Source: Nocardia cyriacigeorgica (GTDB lineage Bacteria > Actinomycetota > Actinomycetes > Mycobacteriales > Mycobacteriaceae). From it: a DNA stretch of 64,000 bases. The notes below the pieces were generated by a model. The model did no database searches, was not told where the DNA came from, and saw only the letters and a list, made by a program, of their open reading frames with translations. Below are positions 1-9,484 of this stretch, piece by piece (the stretch's first letter is position 1; each line of letters begins with the position of its first letter). The stretch spans positions 248,001-312,000 of the forward strand of contig NZ_VBUT01000008.1 in assembly GCF_005863245.1 (NCBI RefSeq), written 5' to 3'. The translations under genes and the position numbers were made by a program.

Positions 1-2
1 GT

Positions 3-557
3 TCGGTGCTCACCGGTTTTCTCACCGCCTATATCAACACCAGGGAAATCGCGCCGCTGGTGGCGGCGCTGGCCTTGTCGGCGACGGTGGGCTGCGGCTT
101 CACCGCGCAATTGGGTGCCATGCGCATTTCCGAGGAGATCGACGCGCTGGAAGTGATGGCGGTGCCCGGTGTGCCGTTTCTGGTGACGACCAGGGTGATC
201 GCCGGATTCCTCGCGGTCATCCCGCTCTATATCGTCGGCCTGCTCGGCACTTTTCTGGCCTCGCGGATGATCAGTATCTGGTTCAACGGCCAATCCAGCG
301 GCTCCTATGACCACTATTTCGGGCTGTTCCTGCCACCGGAGGACGTGCTGTATTCGTTCCTCAAGGTGCTGGTGTTCGCCTTCGTGATCATCATGGTGCA
401 CTGCTATTACGGTTTTCACGCCACCGGAGGACCTGCCGGGGTCGGGGTGGCGGTGGGCCGGGCGGTGCGGGCGGCGATCGTGCTGGTCAATGTGCTGGAT
501 TTCTTTCTGAGCCTGGCGATCTGGGGCACCACGACGACCGTGCGGGTGGCCGGATGA
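3..557 (+). CDS. YrbE-type ABC transporter permease of an mce operon (5' truncated)
   Basis: This is the C-terminal part of a MlaE/YrbE-family integral membrane permease; the start lies before the window and the first complete in-frame codon is at 3. Hydrophobic segments alternate with the conserved stretch that includes EEIDALEVMAVPG, a hallmark of the MlaE family. The stop overlaps the mceA start (ATGA at 554-557). The product should form the inner-membrane channel of a lipid importer powered by an MceG/Mkl-type ATPase, which is not in the window. It is probably the second of two yrbE genes (the B copy) because it directly precedes mceA; that assignment rests on family gene order, since the first copy is not visible. 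Confidence 0.93.
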   Translation, partial: SVLTGFLTAYINTREIAPLVAALALSATVGCGFTAQLGAMRISEEIDALEVMAVPGVPFLVTTRVIAGFLAVIPLYIVGLLGTFLASRMISIWFNGQSSGSYDHYFGLFLPPEDVLYSFLKVLVFAFVIIMVHCYYGFHATGGPAGVGVAVGRAVRAAIVLVNVLDFFLSLAIWGTTTTVRVAG

Positions 558-1906
558 GCAGCCGGGTGCAGTGGTGGCGGTCGACGGCCAAGGTGCGCAA
601 TCGGCTGCTCGGCATCGCCTTCTTCGTGGTGGTCGGGCTGTTCCTGTGGACGACGGTGGCCATCTACAACAAGACCTTCGTGAACTCGGTCGACGTCCGG
701 TTGATCACCGACAGCGTCGGCAATGCGCTGACCAAGAACGCCGATGTGAAGGCGCGCGGCGTCACCGTCGGCGAGGTGCGTTCCAGCCGCGCCGAGGGCG
801 GTCAGGTGACCCTCGAACTCGCGATCGATCCGGAGCGCGCCGAGCAGATCCCGGTGAATTCCACCGCGCGGCTGCTGCCCAAGACGTTGTTCGGCGAACG
901 CTATGTGGATCTGCTGATTCCGCAGGATCCCAGCCCGCAGCACCTGACGTCCGGGGTGACGCTGCATCAGGACGCCAGTGGCAATGCCATCGAGGTGAGC
1001 AAACTGCTCGACGATCTGCTGCCGCTGTTGCAGGCGATTCCGCCGCAGGATCTGGCGGCCACCCTCGGCGCGCTCTCGCAGGCGCTGGCCGGGCAGGGGG
1101 AGGAGCTCGGTGCGACGCTGGACCGGCTCGACGTCATCCTCACCGACGTCAACGCGGTGCTGCCCGAATTGCGCGAGGGGCTGCGCAGTCTCGCTGAAAC
1201 CGCCATCACATATGCCGATGCCGCACCGCAGCTCATCGACGCGCTGGACAAACTGCGCACCACCAACGCGACCATCGTGCAGCGACGCACCGATATCGAC
1301 GTCCTGCTGGCCACCCTGACGCCCACCTCCGCCGCGACCGCCGATTTCCTGATCGCCAACCACGACAACGTCATCGATGTGGCCGCCGACGCCCGTCCGG
1401 CGCTGGAACTGCTGGCCACCTATTCGCCGACCTACGCCTGCGCGCTGGCCAACTTCGCCAAGATGCGCCCGCGCATCGACGAGATCATGGGCATGGGCAC
1501 CGACCGGCCCGGCTCCCGGGTGACGATCGAGCTGGTCAACACCCGCGGCCGCTACCTGCCCAATCAGGATGAACCGCGCTGGCTCGACACCCGCGGCCCG
1601 GCCTGCTTCCCGGAGTTCCCGCTGGGTGTGGATGCCGGGCAATATCCGGGCGGGCCCAATAACGACGGCTCCTTTCAGCCGCCCAGTCGCAATCCCGGCG
1701 ATCAGCAGATCGGCGCCATGCAACCACCCCAGTTCGGGGTGTTTCCCGCGGGCAACACGCCGACCATCGCGGGTTCGCCGGGGGAGCAGCACGCGCTCGG
1801 TGCGATCTACGGTGCCGCGCAAGGTGTTTCGCCGGAGCAGGTACCGGGCTGGGTGACCAGGATCGCCGCACCGGCCTTTCGCGGGAGCGAGGTGAGTGTG
1901 CGATGA
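554..1906 (+). CDS. MceA family substrate-binding protein
   Basis: A 450-residue Mce protein. A short cytoplasmic N-terminus is followed by one membrane anchor (about residues 17-37), an MlaD/Mce beta-barrel domain (about 45-125, including VKARGVTVGEV and LFGERYVDL), then a long helical region and a Pro/Gly-rich tail. Members of this family assemble as hexamers whose helices form a tunnel for lipids across the periplasm. ATG at 554 overlaps the permease stop and the gene overlaps mceB by 4 nt, so translation is probably coupled. The substrate cannot be read from sequence: mce operons import sterols, fatty acids or other lipids depending on the locus. Confidence 0.93.
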   Translation: MSSRVQWWRSTAKVRNRLLGIAFFVVVGLFLWTTVAIYNKTFVNSVDVRLITDSVGNALTKNADVKARGVTVGEVRSSRAEGGQVTLELAIDPERAEQIPVNSTARLLPKTLFGERYVDLLIPQDPSPQHLTSGVTLHQDASGNAIEVSKLLDDLLPLLQAIPPQDLAATLGALSQALAGQGEELGATLDRLDVILTDVNAVLPELREGLRSLAETAITYADAAPQLIDALDKLRTTNATIVQRRTDIDVLLATLTPTSAATADFLIANHDNVIDVAADARPALELLATYSPTYACALANFAKMRPRIDEIMGMGTDRPGSRVTIELVNTRGRYLPNQDEPRWLDTRGPACFPEFPLGVDAGQYPGGPNNDGSFQPPSRNPGDQQIGAMQPPQFGVFPAGNTPTIAGSPGEQHALGAIYGAAQGVSPEQVPGWVTRIAAPAFRGSEVSVR

Positions 1907-2982
1907 AGGCGCAACTGCGCGGTCTGGGCGGGCCGCTCATCAAGCTCGCGATCTTCGTGGTGGTGACGTTGTTCGCGACGGTGATGCTCGGGCTGTCGAT
2001 CGCGAACTACACCGGCGGCGGAACCATGTTCAAGGCCCGCTTCACCGACGTCACCTCGCTCAATCCGGGTGATGAGATCCGTATCGCCGGTGTCCGCGTC
2101 GGCAAGGTGACCGGGATTTCGATCGTGGACCGCCGGGTGGCCGAGGTGAAATTCGAACTCACCGACCGCGAGTGGCTGCCCGCCTCGGTGACGGCCACCA
2201 TCCGCTTCCGCAATCTGGTCGGGCAGCGCTACATCGAATTGGAGCGCGGGCCCGGTGAACAGGGCCGGAAAATCAACGAGGGCGCGACGATTCCGCTGGA
2301 GCGCACCCGGCCCGCGCTGAATCTGACCACCCTGTTCGACGGGTTCCGGCCGCTGTTTCGGACCTTGCAGCCCGAGGACGTCAACAAGCTGTCCTACGAG
2401 ATCATTCAGGTCTTCCAGGGTGAGCAGGGCACCATCGCCGATCTGGTGGCCAGCACCGCGAATCTCACCAACAAGATCGCCGACAAGGACGCGGTGATCG
2501 GGGAGCTGGTTCGCGATCTGACCGAGGTGCTCGACACCATCAATGCCCGCGAGGACCAGTTCGATCAGCTCGTGGTCAATACCGCGGCGCTGGTGGACGG
2601 ACTCGCCGCGCAGCGCGACACCATCGGCCGCGCGGTCACCTCCCTCGGCGACGTCGCCACCGCCACCTCCGAGCTGCTGGTGCCGACCAGGCCGTCGCTG
2701 CAAGGCACCATCGCCGGCATCAACCAGCTCACCGGGGTGATCAACGAACGCCGCGACGAAGTGGATCAGGCGCTGGCGACGCTGCCGATCAAGATGGAAA
2801 AGCTCGGCCGCGTGGGCAGTTACGGCTCGTGGTTCCAGTTCTATCTGTGCGGCATCGACATCGTCGCGGGCCCGGGCGCCCCGGATGCGCCTCAGCTGAA
2901 CCTGCCCGCGGGGCTGCCGACGATCAACCAGCCGCTCTACACCAATGCCGCACCGCGCTGCCATGGGGAAGGAGGCCGCTGA
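1903..2982 (+). CDS. MceB family protein
   Basis: A 359-residue Mce subunit with an N-terminal membrane segment (about residues 12-34), an MlaD domain (about 40-120, with DEIRIAGVRVGKVTG and NLVGQRYIELERG) and a long alpha-helical part that should contribute to the lipid-conducting needle. A Cys-containing tail (YLCGIDI) near residue 310 is typical of MceB proteins. ATG at 1903 overlaps the mceA stop (ATGA) and its own stop overlaps the mceC start by 1 nt. Position and length fit the second gene of the mceA-F block. Confidence 0.93.
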   Translation: MKAQLRGLGGPLIKLAIFVVVTLFATVMLGLSIANYTGGGTMFKARFTDVTSLNPGDEIRIAGVRVGKVTGISIVDRRVAEVKFELTDREWLPASVTATIRFRNLVGQRYIELERGPGEQGRKINEGATIPLERTRPALNLTTLFDGFRPLFRTLQPEDVNKLSYEIIQVFQGEQGTIADLVASTANLTNKIADKDAVIGELVRDLTEVLDTINAREDQFDQLVVNTAALVDGLAAQRDTIGRAVTSLGDVATATSELLVPTRPSLQGTIAGINQLTGVINERRDEVDQALATLPIKMEKLGRVGSYGSWFQFYLCGIDIVAGPGAPDAPQLNLPAGLPTINQPLYTNAAPRCHGEGGR

Positions 2983-3992
2983 TGGACGACCGGGTTCTGC
3001 TCGGCAAACGCAGCCCCGCCTTCATCGGCGTGCTCGGGCTGGTGATGGTGCTGCTGGTGACGATGTCGGCGTTCTTCCTGGACCGGCTGCCGATCATCGG
3101 GGCAGGCATCTCCTACTCGGCCGAATTCTCGGAGGCGGCAGGGCTCGATCGCGGCGACGAAGTGCGCGTCGCCGGGGTGAAGGTGGGCTCGGTGTCGGGA
3201 GTGCGGCTCGACGGCGACCGAGTGGTGGTGGATTTCCGCACCAGGGACACCTGGATCGGTGACGAGACCACGGCGTCCATCCAGATCAAGACCCTGCTCG
3301 GGCAGAAGTACCTGGCGCTGGATCCGCAGGGTTCGCGGGTGGCCGACCCCAGCGAGCGGATCCCGTTGTCGCGCACCGTCTCCCCGTACGACGTCATCGA
3401 CGCCTTCAGCGACGCCGCCCGCACCCTCGACGAGATCGACACCACCCAGCTGGCCACCTCCATGCGGGTGCTCTCCGACGCCTTCGCCGCCACCCCGCCG
3501 CACATCCGCAGCGCGATCAACGGGGTGACCCGGCTGTCGAACACGGTGGCCAAACGCGATGACGAACTGCGCAAACTGTTCGCCGCGACCAAGAAGACCA
3601 CCCAGGTGCTTGCCGACCGTAATGCCGAATTCGAGCGGCTGCTGACCTCGGGCGGGCAGCTGTTCGCCGAACTCAATATCCGTCAGCAGGCCATCTCGCA
3701 GTTGCTGGCCGGCGCGCAGACCGTGTCCACCGAGCTGAGTGCGCTGGTGGCCGACAACGAGAAACAGATCGGGCCCGCACTGACCAATTTGCAGGCCGCG
3801 ATCGATCTGCTCAACGCGAATCAGGCCAACATCACCAAGACCCTCGAGCTGGCGGCGCCGTTCTACGGGCTGTACGCGAATGTGCTAGGCACCGGACGCT
3901 GGTTCGACGCGGTGATCGTCAACATCACCCCGCCCGGCCTCCCGGAGATCCCCGGTTACCGGCCGCCGGTGCGCACGCTGGGAGGCAACTGA
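2982..3992 (+). CDS. MceC family protein
   Basis: A 336-residue Mce subunit. I start it at ATG 2982, which overlaps the mceB stop (TGATG); the open frame extends further upstream, but only inside mceB. It has one membrane anchor (about residues 12-32), an MlaD domain with DEVRVAGVKVGSVSG and LLGQKYLALDP, and a helical C-terminal region with heptad-like stretches. It is the third of six Mce subunits and would be part of the same periplasm-spanning complex. Its stop overlaps mceD by 1 nt. Confidence 0.92.
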   Translation: MDDRVLLGKRSPAFIGVLGLVMVLLVTMSAFFLDRLPIIGAGISYSAEFSEAAGLDRGDEVRVAGVKVGSVSGVRLDGDRVVVDFRTRDTWIGDETTASIQIKTLLGQKYLALDPQGSRVADPSERIPLSRTVSPYDVIDAFSDAARTLDEIDTTQLATSMRVLSDAFAATPPHIRSAINGVTRLSNTVAKRDDELRKLFAATKKTTQVLADRNAEFERLLTSGGQLFAELNIRQQAISQLLAGAQTVSTELSALVADNEKQIGPALTNLQAAIDLLNANQANITKTLELAAPFYGLYANVLGTGRWFDAVIVNITPPGLPEIPGYRPPVRTLGGN

Positions 3993-5221
3993 TGGCGTTG
4001 CGGCGTGGCGGCAAGATCGCGATCACGTTGGTCGCGGTGATCGCGCTGGTGCTGGCCGGTGCGCTGTGGTGGGTGTTCGACCGGCTCAATACCACCACGA
4101 TCACCGCCTATTTCGATCGGTCGGTCGGCATCTACGAGGGTTCCGATGTGCGGATCCTCGGGGTGCCGGTGGGGTCGGTGGATTCGGTGGAACCGCTGGG
4201 CGATCAGGTGAAGATCGTGATGAGGGTCGACCGCTCGTACGACGTCCCTGCCGACGCGCGCGCCGCCCAGATCACGCCCTCGATCGTCTCGGACCGTTTC
4301 ATCCAGCTCACCCCCGTCTATCGCGGCGGCCCGAAAATGGGGCGCACCGCCACGATTCCGCGTGAGCGCACCGCCACACCGGTCGAGGTCGACCAGCTCT
4401 ACCGCAGCATCACCGAACTGTCGGAAGCGCTCGGCCCGGACGGCGCCAACGCCGACGGCGCGCTGGACGCACTGGTGCAGACCACCGCGCAGAACCTCGC
4501 GGGCAACGGCGCCGCGATCGCCGACGGCATCACCGAACTGTCGGCGGCCGCGCGCACGCTGTCGGATTCGCGCGGCGACATCTTCGACACCGTGAAGAAT
4601 CTGCAAGCGTTCATCACCATGCTCGCCCGCAACGACCAGCAGGTGCGCCAGTTCAATACCCAGCTCGCCGACCTATCGTCATTCCTGGCGGGTGAACGGC
4701 AGAATCTCGGCAACGCGCTGGAACTGTTGTCCATCGCGCTCGGTGATGTCGCCCGGTTCATCGACGCCAACCGGCAGCTGATTCAGGGCAATGCCGATTC
4801 GCTCATCACCCTCACCCAGACCCTCGCCGACCGGCGCGACGCGCTGGCCGAGGCGTTGCCGGTGCTGCCGGTGGCGCTGAGCAACCTCATCAATATACAC
4901 AACGGTGAATCCGGCACGCTGGATATGCGCGCCAATTTCACCGATCTGCAAGACCCGTTCGGCGCGATGTGCCGGATGCTCGACCTGAGCAAACTGATGC
5001 CCGGCGACCCGAAGTTCGAGGCGCTCGGCAAGCAGATGCGTCCGCTGCTCGAACGCTGCAAGCACATCACCGACCAGATCACCGCCGCCGTCAAGACACC
5101 GACGCTGATCCTGCCGTTCGGCATTCTCAGCGCCGAGAACCAGCAGCGCGCCCCCGTACCCGGGACCGTGCCCGGCACGCCGTCGAACCGGCTGCCGCCC
5201 TCGCAGGGAGGCCCGAAATGA
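3992..5221 (+). CDS. MceD family protein
   Basis: A 409-residue Mce subunit with an N-terminal membrane segment (about residues 8-29), an MlaD domain (SDVRILGVPVGSVDS, then a region with VSDRFIQLTPVY), a long helical region and a Pro-rich C-terminal tail. In the middle of mce operons this position belongs to MceD. It starts at ATG 3992, overlapping the mceC stop by 1 nt, and ends in an ATGA overlap with mceE at 5218-5221. Confidence 0.92.
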   Translation: MALRRGGKIAITLVAVIALVLAGALWWVFDRLNTTTITAYFDRSVGIYEGSDVRILGVPVGSVDSVEPLGDQVKIVMRVDRSYDVPADARAAQITPSIVSDRFIQLTPVYRGGPKMGRTATIPRERTATPVEVDQLYRSITELSEALGPDGANADGALDALVQTTAQNLAGNGAAIADGITELSAAARTLSDSRGDIFDTVKNLQAFITMLARNDQQVRQFNTQLADLSSFLAGERQNLGNALELLSIALGDVARFIDANRQLIQGNADSLITLTQTLADRRDALAEALPVLPVALSNLINIHNGESGTLDMRANFTDLQDPFGAMCRMLDLSKLMPGDPKFEALGKQMRPLLERCKHITDQITAAVKTPTLILPFGILSAENQQRAPVPGTVPGTPSNRLPPSQGGPK

Positions 5222-6447
5222 TGCGGCGGATGGTGGTCGCGGCGGCCGCGATGCTGTCCGGGCTGCTGGTGGGTTCGTGCTCGTCGGACGGTATCTACAG
5301 CATTCCGCTGCCCGGCGGCGCCGACGTCGGATCGGACCCGATGCACATCGATATCCGCTTCGACGACGTGCTGGATCTGGTGCCGCAATCGGCGGTGAAG
5401 GTCGAGGGCGTGCCGGTCGGACGGGTGGAGGACATCAGCCTCGCCGAGGACGGCTGGACCGCGAATGTCTCCACGGTGGTGAACTCCTCGGTCGACCTGC
5501 CCGCGAACGCGCTGGCCGAAGTCCGGCAATCGAATCTGCTGGGGGAGAAGTTCATCGAACTGTCCGCGCCCGAGGGCGACGATGCGGGGCCCAGACTCAC
5601 CGACGGCGCGGTGATCCCGTTGACCAACACCCGGCACGCCACCGAGGTGGAGCAGGTACTCGGCGCACTGTCACTGCTGCTCAACGGCGGTGGGGTGGCG
5701 CAATTGCAGCCGATCGTCAGCGAGTTGAACAAGGCGCTCGGCGGCCGCGAGGACCGGGTGCGAGCGGTACTGGAACAAGCGAACACCCTGATCGGCGGGC
5801 TCGAGGAACAGGTCGACGACATCACCAGGGCACTCGACGGACTGGAGACGCTGAGCAACCGGGTCGCGGCGCAGACCCGCCAACTCGATCAGATTCTCGA
5901 CGAACTGCCCGAAGGCATCCGGATCCTGGAAGAACAGCGGCCCCAGCTGATCGCGCTGCTGGCCCAGCTGGACCGGGTCGGGCGGGCCGGATTCGACGTC
6001 ATCGATACGGCCAAAGACGATCTCATCCGCGATCTGCGCGCATTGCGGCCCGCGCTGCAAGAACTCGGGCGCGCCGCCCCCGATCTGGTGACCGCGCTGC
6101 CGCTGGTGCCGACCTATCCGTTCCCGGATTCGACGCTCGAGGGCACCTTCGGCGGACAGGTCAACACCTGGCTGTCGGTGGACCAGCAGATCGGCGTCAC
6201 CCTGAGCAACCTCGGCGTCGGCAAACCCGATCCGGTGTACATCCCGCCGGTCGGGCCGCCGGTCAACGTCGATCCGTCCAATCCGTACTACGGCGGCAAC
6301 GGGCCGCGCCCCGGCTGGCCGACGGTGTCGCTGTTCCCGCTGCCGCCGACGATGGCCGTCGTGCCGGTTCCGGGACAGCCGGGTGTGCCGGGGTTGCCGC
6401 CGCAGCTCGGGCCGCTGCTCGAACCGTTCGGAGGTGGTCCGCGATGA
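5218..6447 (+). CDS. MceE family lipoprotein
   Basis: A 409-residue Mce subunit that is predicted to be a lipoprotein: a basic start (MMRR), a hydrophobic stretch and the lipobox VGSC with Cys at residue 21. MceE is the lipidated subunit (LprK type) in characterised mce operons, which confirms the operon order. An MlaD domain (SAVKVEGVPVGRVED, then LLGEKFIELSAP) and helical repeats follow, ending in a Pro/Gly-rich tail. The start is ATG 5218 in an ATGA overlap with mceD; ATG 5221 is an alternative one codon later. The frame extends upstream only within mceD. Confidence 0.93.
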   Translation: MMRRMVVAAAAMLSGLLVGSCSSDGIYSIPLPGGADVGSDPMHIDIRFDDVLDLVPQSAVKVEGVPVGRVEDISLAEDGWTANVSTVVNSSVDLPANALAEVRQSNLLGEKFIELSAPEGDDAGPRLTDGAVIPLTNTRHATEVEQVLGALSLLLNGGGVAQLQPIVSELNKALGGREDRVRAVLEQANTLIGGLEEQVDDITRALDGLETLSNRVAAQTRQLDQILDELPEGIRILEEQRPQLIALLAQLDRVGRAGFDVIDTAKDDLIRDLRALRPALQELGRAAPDLVTALPLVPTYPFPDSTLEGTFGGQVNTWLSVDQQIGVTLSNLGVGKPDPVYIPPVGPPVNVDPSNPYYGGNGPRPGWPTVSLFPLPPTMAVVPVPGQPGVPGLPPQLGPLLEPFGGGPR

Positions 6448-7685
6448 CGCGCATGGTGCGGTGGCAACTGGTCGCTTTCGCGATCATCGCGGTGCTCGGC
6501 GTCGTCTACGTCGGCGCCCGCTATATCCGGCTCGACCACATGCTCGGCTTCGGCCAGTACGAGGTGCTGCTGCGCAATGAGCACACCGGCGGCGCCTACA
6601 CCGGCGCAGAGGTCACCTATCGCGGAGTGCCGGTGGGCCGGGTCGGCGGCGTGGACCTCACCGACGACGGGGTGCTGATCAGGCTGGTGATCGATTCGAG
6701 CTCGCCCAAGATCCCGGCGTCGGCGCGCGCGGTGGTGGCCAACCGGTCGGCGATCGGCGAGCAATATGTGGACCTGCAACCGGACACCGTGGGCGAACCG
6801 TATCTGCGGGACGGGTCGATCATCGACGCGGTGACCACGCCGGTGCCGGTGGAGGAGCTGATCGGCAGCGTCGACACCCTGGCGAGCACCGTCGACCTGA
6901 CCGCGCTGAGCACCACCGTCACCGAACTGGGCCGCGCACTCGACGGCAAGGGCGGCGACCTGCGCGCGCTGCTCGAATCCCTGAACACCTTCACCGAGAG
7001 CTTCCGCGAGGCACTGCCGCAGACGGTGCAGCTCATACGTGACGGCCGGGTCGCGCTCGGCACCCAGGCCGCCCAATCGGATGCGATCCGCGAATTCAGC
7101 GCCGGACTCGATCAGCTCGCCGCTCAATTGCGGACCAGCGATCCCGCGGTGCGCAGGCTGATCGGCACCGGCACCGACGCCGGAGAACAGATCGGCGCGC
7201 TGCTCGACGAGAGCGGCGCCGCGCTGACCACCGACCTGGCTAACCTGCGGGTACTGCTGCTGGCGATCTCGCCGAAGTTCTACGCACTCAAACCGCTGCT
7301 GCAAATGCTGCCGCAGCTCTCGATCGGCGCCTCGGCCACCGCGCCCGGCGACGGCACCAGCCACTTCGGGCTCGTCCTGGAAACCAACAACCCGCCCGCC
7401 TGCACCGTCGGCTACGAGGGCACCAAGGCCATCCTCGACCAGATGAAGGCGCAGAACCCCGACTTCGACGACACCCGCGACGAGTTCCCCTTCAATACCG
7501 AGGCCCACTGCGCGGTGCCCTTCGGCAACCCCACCGCCGTCCGCGGCGGCGAACGCGCCGACCTCGCCGACCCGCTCATCACCCAGCCCTGGGACGACAA
7601 CCCCAAGGTCGACCCCGACAAGCTCAACCTCACCCCCATCGCCGTCCAGATCTCCACCCTGCTGGGAGTGACCCCGAAACGCTGA
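6444..7685 (+). CDS. MceF family protein
   Basis: A 413-residue Mce subunit, last of the A-F set. It has an N-terminal membrane segment (about residues 7-25), an MlaD domain with AEVTYRGVPVGRVGG and AIGEQYVDLQPD, and a helical region. The C-terminal part (about 310-413) holds several Cys residues (CTVGYEG, AHCAVPFG), as is common in MceF. It starts at ATG 6444 in an ATGA overlap with mceE. A very long upstream open frame (from 5277) is an artefact of reading mceE out of frame. Confidence 0.92.
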   Translation: MTRMVRWQLVAFAIIAVLGVVYVGARYIRLDHMLGFGQYEVLLRNEHTGGAYTGAEVTYRGVPVGRVGGVDLTDDGVLIRLVIDSSSPKIPASARAVVANRSAIGEQYVDLQPDTVGEPYLRDGSIIDAVTTPVPVEELIGSVDTLASTVDLTALSTTVTELGRALDGKGGDLRALLESLNTFTESFREALPQTVQLIRDGRVALGTQAAQSDAIREFSAGLDQLAAQLRTSDPAVRRLIGTGTDAGEQIGALLDESGAALTTDLANLRVLLLAISPKFYALKPLLQMLPQLSIGASATAPGDGTSHFGLVLETNNPPACTVGYEGTKAILDQMKAQNPDFDDTRDEFPFNTEAHCAVPFGNPTAVRGGERADLADPLITQPWDDNPKVDPDKLNLTPIAVQISTLLGVTPKR

Positions 7686-7708
7686 CCCGATACGACACGA
7701 GGTGCGCA

Positions 7709-8647
7709 GTGAATCTCGACCCGCCCGACCCCGAGGACACCCGCGAGCCGCCCCGCGACAATGCGGAAGGCGTAGGCAACTCATCGGCTGAGCCCGCCGA
7801 CCTCGCATCGCCCGATCCCGGCGCCGAGCTGACCGGCGAGGCCGGCGGCACTTCGACCAGCCGATCCGAATCTGCGCAGGTCGCGGCCGAGAGTGCGCCC
7901 GGCGCCGGTGCGGCCGGCGAACGCGCTGCCGATCGTCGCGGTGAGCGGTCCGGTCCGCCGCGGGTCGTGACCGTGGCGGCCGTGGGTGCGCTGGTGATCG
8001 CCCTGGCCGCGGCGGCTTGGTTCGGGGCGGGCTGGGTGCGGGCGGCCTTCTTCACCGATGGTCCGCGGGTGGCCGCGCGCGATGCGGCGCTGGATGCCGC
8101 GCAGCAGGCCGCGATCAATATGACCTCGATGAATATCGACGACGTGCCGGGATCGCTGGCGCTCGCGCGCTCGTCGATGACCGGGCCGATCCTGGCCTCG
8201 GCCACCGAACATCAGCAGCAGGCCGAGGCGATGGCGAAGCAGGCGGGCGTACGGATGGAGTCGAGTGTGCTCGGTGCCGCGCTGACCTCGCTGAACTCGG
8301 AGCTGGATCGCGCGTCGGCGCTGGTGGTGCTGCGGGTCACCGAGGCCAAGCCTGGAGAGCGGCCGGCCGGGTATCGATATACCTGGACCCTCGATATGGC
8401 CAAGGACGGCGATATCTGGAAGGCCGAGCAGGTGTCGTCGCTGGGCCAGCCGGTGCCGTTGAACGACGCCGGGACCGATCCTGCCGATCCGGTGGAGCCG
8501 GGGCAGCCCGCCACTCCCGACGGTCCCTCGCCCGGCCCCGCCTCGGGTGAGCCGGGCGAACCGGCCGAGTCGAGCGCCGCTCCCGCACCGCTCGAGTCGC
8601 CGGATGCTCCTGCCCAGGACAGCCCGGGCAACGCCGCCGGTGGGTGA
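7709..8647 (+). CDS. Mce-associated membrane protein
   Basis: A 312-residue protein with a disordered acidic/Pro/Ala-rich N-terminus (about 1-80), one membrane segment (about 86-108), an extracytoplasmic domain of about 130 residues and a Pro/Glu/Ala-rich tail. This layout and its position 23 nt after mceF match the Mce-associated (Mas) proteins that follow mce operons and are thought to stabilise the importer. It starts at GTG 7709. The acidic tail and N-terminus are low-complexity, so only the middle domain is likely to be structured. The Mas identity comes mainly from context and topology. Confidence 0.82.
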   Translation: MNLDPPDPEDTREPPRDNAEGVGNSSAEPADLASPDPGAELTGEAGGTSTSRSESAQVAAESAPGAGAAGERAADRRGERSGPPRVVTVAAVGALVIALAAAAWFGAGWVRAAFFTDGPRVAARDAALDAAQQAAINMTSMNIDDVPGSLALARSSMTGPILASATEHQQQAEAMAKQAGVRMESSVLGAALTSLNSELDRASALVVLRVTEAKPGERPAGYRYTWTLDMAKDGDIWKAEQVSSLGQPVPLNDAGTDPADPVEPGQPATPDGPSPGPASGEPGEPAESSAAPAPLESPDAPAQDSPGNAAGG

Positions 8648-8704
8648 GACTCCGTGAGCCCACCCCACAACCCCAGTCCGCAACCGGTGCCAGGAGGAAC
8701 CGCG

Positions 8705-9484
8705 ATGGCTGAACGCCGACCCGTCAACAAGATCTCCTCCCGCCGCCCGGTCGAACGCACGCCGCGCCCGGTCCGCCGCACGGGCACCCCGTCGACGGGC
8801 ACAAGGGGTATCGCCCCTGCCCGCGCCGCTGGTCCGCGCGGCGTGGAGACCCGCGGCCCGGCCGCCATGACCGGGGCGAAGGTCAAACGCGCGCCGCGAG
8901 CGAAGGCCGCGAGGGCAACGCGGCTGTCGCGTCCGGCGCCCACCGGACGAGATCGCCGCCGTTTCTTCCCGCGCCGGCGCCGCGAAGCCGACCGCGCCCG
9001 CTCCTGGACCCTCCCGCTGGCCTGCGGCATCGCCGCGCTCGCGCTGGCCGTGTTCGCCGTCGTCGCCGCGCTGCGGCCCGGCGTCCCCGACGACAACGCC
9101 GCCTTCGTCGACAACGCCGCGACCGAGGAGGTGCGCGCCGCCGCCGAGCACGCGCTGCGCACCGTCTACGGCTATCAGCTGAAGGACATCGACGGCTATC
9201 AGGCAGCCGTCTCCAAGGTGCTCACCGGCAAGATGCGCGCGGAGCTCGACAGCTACGCCGCCACCACCATTTCGGCCATCAAACAGGCCGGGACCAGCAC
9301 CGAAGCGCATGTCGAGCCGGTCGGTGTGACCAAGCTGACCGGTGATCGCGCCGAGGTTCTGGTCAACCTCGTGGTGAGCGCCGAGAAGGACGGCATCGCG
9401 CAGCAGAGCGTGGCCGGGCCGGTGGTGCTGCAGATGCGCAAGGTGGACGGCCGGTGGCTGGCCGAGGACATCGTCGACCGCTGA
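8705..9484 (+). CDS. second Mce-associated membrane protein
   Basis: A 259-residue protein with a very basic, Pro/Arg-rich cytoplasmic N-terminus (about 1-100), one membrane segment (about 101-123) and a conserved-looking extracytoplasmic domain (about 130-259) related in style to the preceding gene. I chose ATG 8705 because AGGAGG lies 8 nt upstream at 8692-8697; an in-frame GTG at 8654 would add 17 residues but lacks such a site. It is the last gene of the mce operon, 57 nt after the previous stop. The role is inferred to be accessory to Mce transport. Confidence 0.8.
   Translation: MAERRPVNKISSRRPVERTPRPVRRTGTPSTGTRGIAPARAAGPRGVETRGPAAMTGAKVKRAPRAKAARATRLSRPAPTGRDRRRFFPRRRREADRARSWTLPLACGIAALALAVFAVVAALRPGVPDDNAAFVDNAATEEVRAAAEHALRTVYGYQLKDIDGYQAAVSKVLTGKMRAELDSYAATTISAIKQAGTSTEAHVEPVGVTKLTGDRAEVLVNLVVSAEKDGIAQQSVAGPVVLQMRKVDGRWLAEDIVDR

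Noticed and set aside
5277..6443. N-terminal extension of mceF to 5277 giving an 802-residue protein
   Set aside because: The extra part reads mceE in the wrong frame; ATG 6444 overlaps the mceE stop and gives a normal MceF.
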